Notes: generated by a model not told the origin, from the sequence alone. DNA of 64,000 bases from Eubacteriales bacterium (GCA_030524745.1 JAUNGC010000003.1:1-64000); one strand, 5' to 3'; counted from the first letter of the stretch, positions 24,764-34,035 are shown. Numbers and translations are program-made.

Positions 24764-25906
24764 TCATTTCATGGGCAGCGTAAATATGAGTTCTGCGCCG
24801 TTTTCATGGTTTTGGGCCCATATCCTTCCGCCATGGGCTCTGATGATCGTTTTACAGATGGACAGCCCGATTCCCATTCCCCGGTGACTGTCCGGCTCTC
24901 TGCTGCCATTCTGGGCTTCTCCGTCAAAAATACTTTCCAGTCTGTCAGGCGCAATCCCCGTGCCATAATCCTTCACACAGAATGTGACCTCATTCTTTCC
25001 TGTTTTTGTATATACCTCTATATCACAGTCAGATCCGGCATGAAAGCAGGCGTTCTCCAGCAAATTGATCAGCACCTGTTCGATCAGCATGGCGTCCATC
25101 GGAATCATCACAAATTCTTCCGGAAGCCGTACTTTTACTTTTGCGTCCGGAATTCTCTTTTTCAGCCTGCGCACCGATTCCAGAAGCACTTCCTCCACCG
25201 GCTCCAGCGACTTATTCACGCTCGCAGTCCCGGCCTGAATTCTTGTCACGGTCAGCAGATTTTCCACCATATTCAGCAGCCAGTTGGCGTCCTCCCCGAT
25301 ATGCTTCACCATACTTCTCTTCTTTTCATCCGATAAAAACGCCTCGTTTTCCAGATAGGAACTGCTCGCCCCTATAATTCCGGTGAGCGGCGTCCGCAGA
25401 TCATGAGAAACAGCCCGCAAAAGATTCGCCCGCATTTTTTCCTTATCCGCTTCCATGAGCCTCTTTTCCTGCTGCGCCAGAATCCGGGATTGTTCTTTGG
25501 TGTAAGAAGTGACCGCGCTGACCGCAATGGCAATGACCAGCATGCAGAAAAACGTGACCGGATATCCTTCTCTTCTGAACTCCCACTGAAAATACGGTTC
25601 CGTGAATAAATAGTTCACGCAGCCGACGCTGACCATAGCCGACACGATGCCGGGGACATAGCCTTCCGTAAAACGGGGAATGAAAATCAGCGCGATCGTA
25701 TAAAACATAATAATATTGACGGTACCGTAAGACAGCATATGATAAATCCATGCTACAATGGTGACGCCGGCCAGAATCGCCGCCGTCACCAGCGTGTTCT
25801 TCCATGTGATTTCCCATTTTCTGATCCAATATGCCCGCTGCCGGTAGTTTTCCCGCTTTCTGTCCCACAGATTCTTCAGCGGGAGCATTCGTTTTCCTCT
25901 TTCCAT
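24764..25906 (-). CDS. kdpD: KdpD-type sensor histidine kinase lacking the N-terminal KdpD/USP domains
   Basis: 380 residues, against about 900 for full KdpD. It begins with a short basic tail, then the DUF4118 membrane bundle of four helices (about 35-135), a coiled linker, the H-box AVSHDLRTPLTG with His168, the N-box LINLLENAC, and G-boxes DYGTGI and GMGIGLSI. The cytoplasmic KdpD and universal-stress domains that sense potassium and c-di-AMP are absent. ATG 25906 has AGGAAGGGC upstream; ATG 25888 is also plausible. It forms an operon with kdpE. Confidence 0.85.
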   Translation of the reverse strand: MERGKRMLPLKNLWDRKRENYRQRAYWIRKWEITWKNTLVTAAILAGVTIVAWIYHMLSYGTVNIIMFYTIALIFIPRFTEGYVPGIVSAMVSVGCVNYLFTEPYFQWEFRREGYPVTFFCMLVIAIAVSAVTSYTKEQSRILAQQEKRLMEADKEKMRANLLRAVSHDLRTPLTGIIGASSSYLENEAFLSDEKKRSMVKHIGEDANWLLNMVENLLTVTRIQAGTASVNKSLEPVEEVLLESVRRLKKRIPDAKVKVRLPEEFVMIPMDAMLIEQVLINLLENACFHAGSDCDIEVYTKTGKNEVTFCVKDYGTGIAPDRLESIFDGEAQNGSREPDSHRGMGIGLSICKTIIRAHGGRIWAQNHENGAELIFTLPMK

Positions 25907-25987
25907 CCTGCCCTTCCTGTCCGTTTAAAAGAGTTCTCCTGGCACATTCTTTCCCAGCCTGCCCGGCGGCAAATTTTTCCGCAAGGT

Positions 25988-26017
25988 AAAAAGGGCCGCC
26001 CGACAGACAGCCCTTTT
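25988..26017 (-). terminator. terminator of the PadR-PspC operon
   Basis: Stem AAAAGGGC/GCCCTTTT with five T after it on the minus strand, 53 bases past the pspC stop. Confidence 0.8.
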
Positions 26018-26069
26018 GCTTTTGTTATCATAATCCGTCAGAAGGATGCGCCAACATCCGCCTTCTTGC

Positions 26070-26279
26070 TCAGTCCACAATTCCGTCGTCTTCCGGAATG
26101 ATGACGGCGAGAATGAAATACAGAATCAGCCCTCCGATACCGGCAGATGCAAACAGACTGATTACCACATACAGCACGCGGATCACGGTGGGATCAATCC
26201 CCGTATACAAACCAAGTCCTCCGCAAACGCCGCAAACCATTCTGTTGGAAGTAGAACGCATTAATTTCTTTTCACTCAT
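26070..26279 (-). CDS. PspC-domain membrane protein
   Basis: 69 residues: basic start MSEKKLMRSTSNRMVCGVCGGLGLYTGIDPTVIRVLY typical of the PspC domain, then one long hydrophobic segment (IGGLILYFILAVIIP) and an acidic tail. PspC proteins act in envelope-stress responses. Last gene of the padR-DUF1700-DUF4097 run. Ribosome site AGAGAGGAT. Confidence 0.9.
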   Translation of the reverse strand: MSEKKLMRSTSNRMVCGVCGGLGLYTGIDPTVIRVLYVVISLFASAGIGGLILYFILAVIIPEDDGIVD

Positions 26280-26314
26280 CTTAAGATCCTCTCTTTCTGG
26301 AATTTATTGTACCG

Positions 26315-27259
26315 CTATTCAAAATAAATATCAATACTGCCCATGGAAGAATTCAGTTCCATCTTCCATTTTGCCCCGTTATCAATTTTCTTTTCCCGGC
26401 TCATCCCGGAATAGTCCGCGCCGTCCAGCGTCACGCTTCCCATGCCCGCCGTAATTTCATAATTGAAATCTTCTCTGTTCTGGCTGAGGTCAAGCTTCAC
26501 GTTTCCCATATTGGCCTCCACGTCCGCATCGCCCTCCAGGCTTCCCCGAAGTTCAACATTCCCCATCTCGGCCGAAACGTCCAATTTGCCGATGCTTGCG
26601 TCTTTCACCTCAATGCTTCCCAGTTCGGCTTCCATATCCGTCTGGCCTGCGCACAGGTTTTCAATTTCAATCGTTCCCAGTTCCGCCGTCAGTTCTGCTT
26701 TTTCCGCTTCCAGCGTTCCCAGATTCACATAGCCAAGGCCTGTATCAATGTTCACCTTTTCCCAGCAAATTCCTTCCGGTACGGTTAACACCAGTTCTCT
26801 GTTATTGATTTTCGTATATCTTTTATTTTTTCCCACATCCCGCACATAGAGCGTTCCGTCTTTCACATAGCACTGGATTCTATCGCAGTTTTTTCCTTCA
26901 ATATGAATTCCCCTTCCACCGCTCTCCACAATTTCCAGACCGTGAACGCCGATTTTTATCTCCAGTCTCTTCAAATCCCCATTATAAGAAATGTCCTGTT
27001 CAAAGTTGCCGTCCAGCACCTCCACGCCTTTCGTCTCCTTCTCTCCGTCATAATAACCGCCGTCCGAGAATAACTCCCGCCCAATCAGGGAAAGCAATCC
27101 GCTTTCTTCCAGATCCATATCGTCCATATGAATGTAGTTAAAATCACCTTCCGCCAATTGTCTGCGGCCTCCTGCCGCCGCGCCTGCTCCCATCAGTACG
27201 CAGCCCGCCGCAATACAGACCGCTGCCGCAATAATCGCTGTCTTAACGCCCTTTTTCAT
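26315..27259 (-). CDS. DUF4097 beta-helix repeat protein, membrane anchored
   Basis: 314 residues. An N-terminal hydrophobic helix (about 6-28, ATGG-rich small residues) anchors the protein, followed by a DUF4097 domain whose rungs repeat the pattern AELGTIEIENL, AELGSIEVKDA, AEMGNVELRG, ANMGNVKLDLS, AGMGSVTLDGA, a right-handed parallel beta-solenoid. Its start overlaps the DUF1700 stop (ATGA). In Firmicutes this family often accompanies DUF1700 and PadR proteins; its role in envelope stress is inferred. Confidence 0.88.
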   Translation of the reverse strand: MKKGVKTAIIAAAVCIAAGCVLMGAGAAAGGRRQLAEGDFNYIHMDDMDLEESGLLSLIGRELFSDGGYYDGEKETKGVEVLDGNFEQDISYNGDLKRLEIKIGVHGLEIVESGGRGIHIEGKNCDRIQCYVKDGTLYVRDVGKNKRYTKINNRELVLTVPEGICWEKVNIDTGLGYVNLGTLEAEKAELTAELGTIEIENLCAGQTDMEAELGSIEVKDASIGKLDVSAEMGNVELRGSLEGDADVEANMGNVKLDLSQNREDFNYEITAGMGSVTLDGADYSGMSREKKIDNGAKWKMELNSSMGSIDIYFE

Positions 27260-28050
27260 GCTTTTTGCCCTCCTTTCCTATGAAACAGTCTTGCAACCAA
27301 ATCGGTAAGCGCCCGAAATGCTTTCGGGAAAAACCGGGATACCACCCAGCCGATCGCAATTGTCAGAAGGATGCCGATTCCTATTGTAAACAGGCTGATT
27401 CCAACCATCAAAACCGCGCCCGCCGGATATACAAACAGTTTGGCTATAGCCCCTGCAAACGATATGACTCCCGCCACAACACAGATAATTCCCACGAACA
27501 GAAAAATAACCGCCAGTAAAACCGCCACAAATGCCAGAACCACAACCACGATTGCCAGTGTCAGCACCACCGGAAGCGCCACAGGCACGGCCAGAATACA
27601 CAATATCACGATCAGCGCCAGCATGCCGCCGCTCATTCCTTTCTTCTTTCTGCCGCCGCGGTACCGGCTGTCCAGATCGTCCTGCCCGCCATTGCTTTGG
27701 GCAGCGCCGGGGCCTTTCATTCCTTTGCCGCCTCCTGCGCCGTTTTCCGCTCCGTACTGCCGTTTTTGCCCGTTTTCCCGGCGCGCCACTACATTCTCTG
27801 TTCTGACCGCTCTTTCAGAAAATCCGCGCTCCGAAAATTCTCCCTGCTGTTCATTATCTTCTTTCAAACCTTCCCGGATGGAAGCGGCCAGCGCCTCCGG
27901 GGTTCCAAGCGCTTCCAGCACTTCTTCTTCATTCTCCACGCCGGCATCGTTTAAATAATCCTCATAATACTGGATCGCCTCATTGCGTTCATTCTCCGGA
28001 ATATCGGAAAGCAGGAATGAAAGTCTGCTCATAAAATCGATTCGGTTCAT
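27256..28050 (-). CDS. DUF1700 membrane protein
   Basis: About 264 residues from ATG 28050 (MNRIDFMSRLSFLLSDIPENERNEA), which forms an ATGA overlap with padR and has GGAGG upstream. The N-terminal about 60 residues are the DUF1700 helical domain (YYEDYLNDAGVENEEEVLEALGTPEALA). A charged Gly/Arg-rich linker (about 65-140) leads to several hydrophobic segments (about 145-245) rich in Val, Ala and Ile. A basic C-terminus follows. Likely a membrane partner of the DUF4097 protein. Confidence 0.88.
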   Translation of the reverse strand: MNRIDFMSRLSFLLSDIPENERNEAIQYYEDYLNDAGVENEEEVLEALGTPEALAASIREGLKEDNEQQGEFSERGFSERAVRTENVVARRENGQKRQYGAENGAGGGKGMKGPGAAQSNGGQDDLDSRYRGGRKKKGMSGGMLALIVILCILAVPVALPVVLTLAIVVVVLAFVAVLLAVIFLFVGIICVVAGVISFAGAIAKLFVYPAGAVLMVGISLFTIGIGILLTIAIGWVVSRFFPKAFRALTDLVARLFHRKGGQKA

Positions 28051-28370
28051 AGATCGCATCCTCCCTCAAACATGCCTGTTATTTTCGCGGAATACTTTCT
28101 CCATTCCGCCTCGTACAGATGAAGCTGCGCGCTTCCCTTCGGCGTAATCTTGTAATAACGCCGGTTGCGCCCCGCGCACTCCATATCGTAGACTTCAAGA
28201 CAGTCGTCCTTCTGCAGCCGCCGCAGAACCGGATATAACGTGGACTCCGACAGATCAATCACCCGCCGCACTTCCTGCGTGATCTTGTATCCGTAAGTTC
28301 CTTCCGCCTCGCGGGATACCACCGCCAACACGATGGCATCTAACAGCGCTGCTCCTGTATTAAATACCAT
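28047..28370 (-). CDS. PadR-family transcription regulator
   Basis: 107 residues, the short PadR subfamily. The winged helix holds TYGYKITQEVRRVIDLSESTLYPVLRRLQKDDCLEVYDMECAGRNRRYYKITPKG, with the typical tyrosines. First gene of the envelope-type cassette and probably its repressor; AT-rich palindromes ATAATATTAT overlap its promoter. Confidence 0.92.
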   Translation of the reverse strand: MVFNTGAALLDAIVLAVVSREAEGTYGYKITQEVRRVIDLSESTLYPVLRRLQKDDCLEVYDMECAGRNRRYYKITPKGSAQLHLYEAEWRKYSAKITGMFEGGCDL

Positions 28371-28518
28371 TCACATACGCTCCTTTCTTCTCCCTTCCCA
28401 AAAACTGCAGGGATCCTCTCCGTTCACTTTCGTGAATCGAAATACCGCAAACAGTTCCCAATTGATGACTTATGATTTTTTATAATATTATATATTGTAT
28501 AATATTGTTTGTAGCTAT

Positions 28519-28547
28519 AATATACGTCATATAATATTATTTGTCAA
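28519..28547 (-). promoter_or_regulatory. promoter of padR operon with overlapping AT palindromes
   Basis: Minus strand TTGACA, 17-base spacer, TATATT. The spacer contains AATAATATTAT and two further ATAATATTAT-like copies lie downstream (28484-28506), likely PadR sites. The rest of the 468-bp gap to the amylosucrase gene shows no supported gene. Confidence 0.7.
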
Positions 28548-28739
28548 CAACCAAATACAAAATATTTCCGAAAGAATTTCTAAAGACCTGCGCGCTCCTG
28601 CGGACTGTTATGATACAATACTTACGAACTATTTTACTCCCCGATCACAGGTTGAGTTCCGTAATTGCTTATGCCCAGGACAAGGGATTGATAAAATGAT
28701 GTAATCAACCGGGCTTTGCGCAAAATACGCCAAACGCAG

Positions 28740-28769
28740 AAACGGCATAGCCCGCAGGCTATGCCGTTT
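28740..28769 (-). terminator. stem-loop after the amylosucrase operon
   Basis: Perfect 13-base stem AAACGGCATAGCC/GGCTATGCCGTTT, four-base loop, about 70 bases beyond the GH13 stop codon. No clear U-tract. Confidence 0.5.
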
Positions 28770-28838
28770 CCTGATCATAGTTCCAATACCGTCCTATGAA
28801 CGCCGCAGCAGTTTGCGGCCCTTCTGAGCGGTAACGTT

Positions 28839-30671
28839 TTACATATTTTTGATCCAGCAGAAGTCATGCGCCGGCATCAAAATGTCCTTCACCACAATCT
28901 CTTCTCCTGTCAACAGATTCACAAACGCGCCGTCCTCCTGCATCCAGGCGGTTCTCTCCTGATCGCTGAAGTTGAAAATCCCGAAGAATTTTTCTCCGTC
29001 CTTTTCCCTCATGATACAGAGAATGGAATCGTCATGTACGTCATAAGTGTATGTGTCGGCGGAAGCTTCAAATATTTTTTCTCTTTTGCGGATTTTCTCC
29101 AGTTTATTCAGCCCCTGGAAGATTCGTCCCTGTACGCTGTCCGTATCTCCCCGATTCTCAGCCAGTTCCCAGCAAAATGCGCCGCGGTGGACATAACGGG
29201 AATCCGGCGCCTTGTCCGGGTCCTCTTTATAGCTGTAATCGTTTAGCTGCCCGATTTCATCCCCGCTGTAGAGCATGGGAATCCCTGACTGGGTCAACAT
29301 ATAGGCGTGAAGCATGAGATCCATCCGCACCGCCTCCTCCAGTCTTGCCGGATCATGAACATCCAGCGCGCTCTCAACGCCGCACATGGAAGCTGTCGTT
29401 CCGCAGAATCTGGCGTCCTGGGTGACAGGGTCGTCATTATAAAGTTCGCCGCGGCTTACGCTGCCCGTCCTTCCTGTGAAGTAGTCGTTTAAAAAACGTT
29501 TATGCGGCACTTCCTGCATGCCCCATTGCTGCAGGGTCGGATAATCCAATCCCCAGCCGATATCATCATGGCAGCGCAGATAATTCAAAAACGTATATTC
29601 CTTCGGCAGGGCATTGACAATATCCATTTGCTTCTTCAAAAGACGGATATCCCTGGTCGCCACGCAGTTCCAGGTAGTCGCCATGGTCGTTACGTTATAC
29701 AGCATGTGGCATTCCGGCTTTTCCACCGTTCCGAAGTACGGAACCACCTTCTCCGGCTCCATCACCACTTCTCCCAAAAGCAGCACGCTGGGACAGACGA
29801 TTTCCCCGATCATGCGCATCATGCGCACAATCGTATGTACCTTTGGAAGATTTCTGCACGATGTACCCAACTCCTTCCAGATATACGGAACCGCGTCAAT
29901 GCGGATGATATCAATTCCCTGGTTGGCCAGAAAAAGGAAATTATACATCATTTCATTAAATACGCGGGAATTTTTGTAATTTAAATCCCACTGATAAGGA
30001 TAAAAGGTCGTCAGCACATAACGGCCTGCATCCGGCAGCCAGGTGAAATTCCCGGGCGCTGTGGTCGGAAATACCTGCGGCACAGTCTCCTCATATTTTC
30101 CCGGAATGTCATAATTATCATAGAAAAAGTACCGGCTCATATACTCGCCGTCGCCCTGTCTCGCGCGAACGGCCCAGTCGTGGTCTTCCGAAGTGTGGTT
30201 CATGACAAAGTCCATGCACAGATTCATGTCCTTTTTATGGCACGCATCCGCCAGATCAGCCAAATCCTCCATCGTTCCCAGTTCCGGTTTCACTCTTCGG
30301 AAATCCGCCACGGCATACCCGCCGTCCGACCGTCCTTTGGGAGAGTCCAGAAACGGCATCAGGTGAATACAGTTCACATTGGCGGAGCGCAGATAGGGAA
30401 GCTTTTCTTTCACCCCGTTTAAATTCCCGGCGAAATTATCGATATACATCATCATTCCCAGCATATCGTTTTTCTTAAACCAGCCGGGATTTTCCTCCCG
30501 CCTCTCATCCCTGTTTTTCAACTGCTGCCGGCGCTTCTTATAATATTCGTGCATCGTTTCGCATAATTCTGCAAACATATCTCCATTCTGATACAGTTCC
30601 ATATAAAGCCAGCGCAGTTCATCATGATGCCTGTTCATCCGTCTCTGAAAAATTTCGTCCGCTTTTGACAT
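28839..30671 (-). CDS. amylosucrase-family GH13 enzyme (sucrose-acting)
   Basis: Alpha-amylase superfamily enzyme of the amylosucrase group, which splits sucrose and either transfers the glucosyl unit or releases it. 610 residues from ATG 30671 (GGACAGGAAAA upstream). Catalytic residues by alignment in memory: nucleophile Asp259 (IRIDAVPYIWKELGTSC), acid/base Glu301 (LLGEVVM), transition-state Asp369 (RCHDDIGW). A helical N-terminal domain (1-90) precedes the barrel and a beta-domain ends the protein. No signal peptide, so it works on imported sugar. Last gene of the LacI-controlled ABC operon. Whether it makes glucan or simply hydrolyses sucrose cannot be seen. Confidence 0.88.
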   Translation of the reverse strand: MSKADEIFQRRMNRHHDELRWLYMELYQNGDMFAELCETMHEYYKKRRQQLKNRDERREENPGWFKKNDMLGMMMYIDNFAGNLNGVKEKLPYLRSANVNCIHLMPFLDSPKGRSDGGYAVADFRRVKPELGTMEDLADLADACHKKDMNLCMDFVMNHTSEDHDWAVRARQGDGEYMSRYFFYDNYDIPGKYEETVPQVFPTTAPGNFTWLPDAGRYVLTTFYPYQWDLNYKNSRVFNEMMYNFLFLANQGIDIIRIDAVPYIWKELGTSCRNLPKVHTIVRMMRMIGEIVCPSVLLLGEVVMEPEKVVPYFGTVEKPECHMLYNVTTMATTWNCVATRDIRLLKKQMDIVNALPKEYTFLNYLRCHDDIGWGLDYPTLQQWGMQEVPHKRFLNDYFTGRTGSVSRGELYNDDPVTQDARFCGTTASMCGVESALDVHDPARLEEAVRMDLMLHAYMLTQSGIPMLYSGDEIGQLNDYSYKEDPDKAPDSRYVHRGAFCWELAENRGDTDSVQGRIFQGLNKLEKIRKREKIFEASADTYTYDVHDDSILCIMREKDGEKFFGIFNFSDQERTAWMQEDGAFVNLLTGEEIVVKDILMPAHDFCWIKNM

Positions 30672-30734
30672 TTTTTCCTGTCCTTTCTTTTTCCGGCGCA
30701 TCGATCCGCAAACCTGCCGGAAAAACTCCTGTCG

Positions 30735-31598
30735 TTATTTTACCGCGCCTGCCACAACGCCGCCGATGATCTGCTTCTGAAGCACGACATACAGAATCAG
30801 AATCGGAATGACGCACAGCAGAAGTCCCGCCATAATGGTGCCGTAATCCGCCGAGTAAGTGCCGTAAAAGCTGTAGGTAGAAAGCGGCAGCGTTAAAAGC
30901 TTCTTATCCGTCAGCACCAGCGACGGCAGCAGGAAGTCATTCCAGAACGCCAGCGAATTTAAAATAACCATGGTGGAAATGATCGGTTTCAGCAGCGGAA
31001 GCACAATTCCGAAAAAGGTTCTGGCATGCGTACATCCGTCGATGTAAGCGGCCTCTTCCAGCGCCATCGGCACATTTCCCCTGATAAATCCATGAAACAT
31101 GAACACAGACATCGCCATGGAAAATCCGGTATGCATGAAAATCAGCGTGATCCGGTGGTTCAATATATTCAGGGTGCCGCCGTAAATGCTCACCAGCGGA
31201 ATCATGATCGCCTGGAAGGGAATAATCATGGACGCCACCATCAGCGCAAATGTCAGCCTGGAAATGCCGTTGTTCTTCCTCACAATGTAGTATGCCAGCA
31301 TCGCCGCCAGCAACGTCACAAGCACGGTTGCCGACACCGTGACGATCAGAGAGTTTTTAAAGGCGTTTAAAAAATCCATCTGGACAAACGCCTTTGCAAA
31401 GTTGTCAAAGGACAGCCCCTTGATCGTGTACAGCCAGGAAAACGGGCTCTTTATGATATCCCGCTTCTGTTTCAGGGAGTTGATCACCACCATCAGAAAC
31501 GGAAACATGTATGCGATAAATATAACGACCAGACCGATCATCGCAATTGCATTCGTCACTTTTTTTCTGGTTCCGCCAACCGTCGTATTTTTCATCAT
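30735..31598 (-). CDS. carbohydrate ABC transporter permease, MalG type (CUT1)
   Basis: About 287 residues from ATG 31598, which makes an ATGA overlap with the MalF-type stop and has AGGAGGTGG before it. Six helices, first AIAMIGLVVIFIAYMFPFLM; EAA loop near residue 190 (EEAAYIDGCTHARTFFGIVLP). Second channel subunit of the sucrose-type importer. No ATPase gene is present in the operon. Confidence 0.93.
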   Translation of the reverse strand: MMKNTTVGGTRKKVTNAIAMIGLVVIFIAYMFPFLMVVINSLKQKRDIIKSPFSWLYTIKGLSFDNFAKAFVQMDFLNAFKNSLIVTVSATVLVTLLAAMLAYYIVRKNNGISRLTFALMVASMIIPFQAIMIPLVSIYGGTLNILNHRITLIFMHTGFSMAMSVFMFHGFIRGNVPMALEEAAYIDGCTHARTFFGIVLPLLKPIISTMVILNSLAFWNDFLLPSLVLTDKKLLTLPLSTYSFYGTYSADYGTIMAGLLLCVIPILILYVVLQKQIIGGVVAGAVK

Positions 31599-32467
31599 GC
31601 TTCCACCTCCTGTCTCTTCGTCAGATATACCTGCAGGCCGCTGATACATGCAACCACAATGAACAGAATGAGCGCTTCCGCCTGCCCCACGCCGAACTGC
31701 CGGGAGGTGAAGGCTTTTTCATACACATGCATTGCCGCCATCTGCGTCGTTCCGTAAGGGCCACCCGCGGTCAGCGACAGGTTCACATCATAGACCATGA
31801 ATGCGCGGGACAAGGTGAGGAACAGACAAATCGTAACGGAAGACATCATCAGAGGGAGCACGATATTTTTCAGTTTCACCCATCCGGAAGCGCCGTCTAT
31901 GCTGGCCGCTTCCATCACATCCTCGCTCAGTCCCATAAATCCAGCCACATAAATCAGAATCATATATCCCGACAACTGCCATACGGTTACCAGCACCATC
32001 GCCGCAAAGGCTTTCCCCGGCTCGGACAGCCAGGATACTTCAAACAGGCTCCAGCCCGTACTCTCTCCGATATTGACAAATACCCTGGAAAATACGAACT
32101 GCCAGATGTAACCGAGCACGATACCGCCGATCAGATTCGGTGTAAAAAAACCTGCCCGGAAGAAATTCTGTCCCTTGATTCCTCTCGTCAGAAGATATGC
32201 GATAGCAAAGGCGATCACATTTACCAGAACGACGACCACAATCACATACCGGAAGGTGAGCAGCAGAGACGTCCAGAACTCCTTATCCCGCATCACGCTC
32301 GCATAATTGCTCAATCCGATGAAATTTTTCACCTGCGCCACGCCGTTCCAGTCCGTGAGCGTCAGATATACGCCGTAGACAAACGGTATTACAACGACTG
32401 CAAAGAAGCAAAACATTCCCGGCAGCGCAAACATACAGAAATCTTTTCCATTATTTTTTGACTTCAT
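31595..32467 (-). CDS. carbohydrate ABC transporter permease, MalF type (CUT1)
   Basis: 290 residues, six helices beginning FALPGMFCFFAVVVIPFVYG; EAA loop at about residue 190 (EAASIDGASGWVKLKNIVLP). Starts 16 bases after the binding-protein stop and overlaps the MalG-type start by four bases. It is not a close duplicate of the permease near 1 kb. Confidence 0.93.
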   Translation of the reverse strand: MKSKNNGKDFCMFALPGMFCFFAVVVIPFVYGVYLTLTDWNGVAQVKNFIGLSNYASVMRDKEFWTSLLLTFRYVIVVVVLVNVIAFAIAYLLTRGIKGQNFFRAGFFTPNLIGGIVLGYIWQFVFSRVFVNIGESTGWSLFEVSWLSEPGKAFAAMVLVTVWQLSGYMILIYVAGFMGLSEDVMEAASIDGASGWVKLKNIVLPLMMSSVTICLFLTLSRAFMVYDVNLSLTAGGPYGTTQMAAMHVYEKAFTSRQFGVGQAEALILFIVVACISGLQVYLTKRQEVEA

Positions 32468-32483
32468 TGTCCTACCTCTTTTC

Positions 32484-33857
32484 TCAATCCTGCTGTGCCC
32501 AATAAGTCTCTATATCCTTTATCAGTTCTTCCCTGCCGCACCTGCCTGCCAGATATTTCTGCATGGACGCGCCGAGCACGGACCAGTGATCGTTGGGAAC
32601 GATCGCAGAAGCATTAAACGCTCCGTCCGTCTGAACCTTTTCATAAATGTCCCGGCTCAGCGGGTCCACCGGCTCATAGGGATTATTCTGAAACGGCGGA
32701 ATCACGTTGCAGGTGTATACCAACATTTGCTGCCCGATTTCGCTGTATACGATCCAGTTTAAAAATTCCTTCGCAGCGGCCTTCTGCGCCTCTGTCGCCA
32801 TCTGGCCGTCCAGCATGATCTGCTTGGAAGGAGAAGCCTGAATCCTGCAGTTTGCAAAATCCTCTGCATCGTCGTTCAGAAAATAGGGCAGAAATCCGTA
32901 CTCATCTTCGTCCTTTGCTCCCGCCTCTTCCAGATTCGGCCACGCCCAGTTTCCGTTAAACCAGAAAGCCGTTTTTCCGTCCGCCAGATCGATCGCCATC
33001 TCATCGTAATCAGCGCCCAGCGGATCCGCTTTGGCGACGTTGTAGTTTTTCAGAATATCAAACATATTCAGAAATTCCGAAAGGCGGTTATAATTCTCCA
33101 GATCCAGTTCGCCGCTCTTGATTTTCTCTATCGCTTCCTGCGCGCCTTCCGAAGTACCGTCATATGTTTCATATATGTACTGCAGATGATGCGCGCCCAC
33201 CGACCAGTCCTCTTTCGCCATGGATACCGGCTTCTCTATACCTGCCGCCACCAGTTCATCCAGAAGCGCCACAAAGTCGCTCTGCGTCCGAATGGCGGAG
33301 GGATCAAATTCTCTGCCCAAAGCCGCTTCGATCACCGCCTTATTATAAATTAGTCCGCGCCCTTCAATACATAAGGGAAGACTATATACTTTGCCGTTTA
33401 CCCGCGTCAGATATTCCTCCGCCTCGGCCGTCCACGCTTCATCGCTCAAATCTTCGCCCTTCTCCTCCGCCAGCGCAATCACGTCCGTCGTATCCAGAAT
33501 CGACAGCGTAGGCGGATTGCCTGAATTGTAGAGGCTCACCACCTTGGTATATGGAGAATCATCCGTAACGGGCATCACCTCCACATGAACTCCCGCCTTC
33601 TCCTCAAATACAGCGGCCATTTCTTCCAATGCGACCTGAATTTCCGCCTTTGAGTTCAAAAGCGTGATCTTCGTTCCGTTCAAAGCGGTATCATAGGCAA
33701 AAGTATCCACCGACATATCGATCGGCACCGCTTCCTCCACTTCGTTAGGATCGTCCGGATCGCTCGCAAATCCGAACGTGCATCCGGTCAACGCTCCTGC
33801 CGTCAGCACTGCTGCAAGCGACGATGCAAAGATCTTTCTCAAAACTTTCCTTCTCAT
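32484..33857 (-). CDS. extracellular sugar-binding lipoprotein (ABC transporter)
   Basis: About 457 residues from ATG 33857 (MRRKVLRKIFASSL), with AGGAGGAAAG upstream; an earlier in-frame ATG lies before the ribosome site and is rejected. Signal peptide with lipobox LTGC at about residue 25. Family-1 solute-binding fold (ITLLNSKAEIQVALEEMAAVFEEKAGVHVEV; KAAAKEFLNWIVYSEIG near the C-terminus). First gene of the operon; ligand probably sucrose or a sucrose-like alpha-glucoside because the operon ends with an amylosucrase-type enzyme. Confidence 0.92.
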   Translation of the reverse strand: MRRKVLRKIFASSLAAVLTAGALTGCTFGFASDPDDPNEVEEAVPIDMSVDTFAYDTALNGTKITLLNSKAEIQVALEEMAAVFEEKAGVHVEVMPVTDDSPYTKVVSLYNSGNPPTLSILDTTDVIALAEEKGEDLSDEAWTAEAEEYLTRVNGKVYSLPLCIEGRGLIYNKAVIEAALGREFDPSAIRTQSDFVALLDELVAAGIEKPVSMAKEDWSVGAHHLQYIYETYDGTSEGAQEAIEKIKSGELDLENYNRLSEFLNMFDILKNYNVAKADPLGADYDEMAIDLADGKTAFWFNGNWAWPNLEEAGAKDEDEYGFLPYFLNDDAEDFANCRIQASPSKQIMLDGQMATEAQKAAAKEFLNWIVYSEIGQQMLVYTCNVIPPFQNNPYEPVDPLSRDIYEKVQTDGAFNASAIVPNDHWSVLGASMQKYLAGRCGREELIKDIETYWAQQD

Positions 33858-33916
33858 GCCACTTTCCTCCTGCATTTTCTGTTTTCGATACTTCACGTCT
33901 CTTGTTCAAAACCGGT

Positions 33917-33934
33917 AAAGTAACCGGTTACTTT
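33917..33934. promoter_or_regulatory. LacI-family operator O1
   Basis: Perfect 18-base palindrome AAAGTAACC/GGTTACTTT, placed eight bases downstream of the ABC operon -10 box, where a bound repressor would cover the start site. A half site AACCGGTAAAG adjoins it. Confidence 0.75.
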
Positions 33935-33942
33935 ATGATTTT

Positions 33943-33971
33943 ATATTAGCATTTCCGTCATCTTTCGTCAA
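33943..33971 (-). promoter_or_regulatory. promoter of the sucrose-type ABC operon
   Basis: Minus strand TTGACG, 17-base spacer, TAATAT. Confidence 0.75.
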
Positions 33972-34035
33972 CATGAAAAAGCAACTTTGTGAATGCTCCA
34001 CAAAATCGCTTCTGCCCATTTATATACTTTCTACA

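Noticed and set aside
28495-28704. 69-residue plus-strand frame in the padR-amylosucrase gap
   Set aside because: No ribosome site, starts inside the padR operator region, composition not protein-like.
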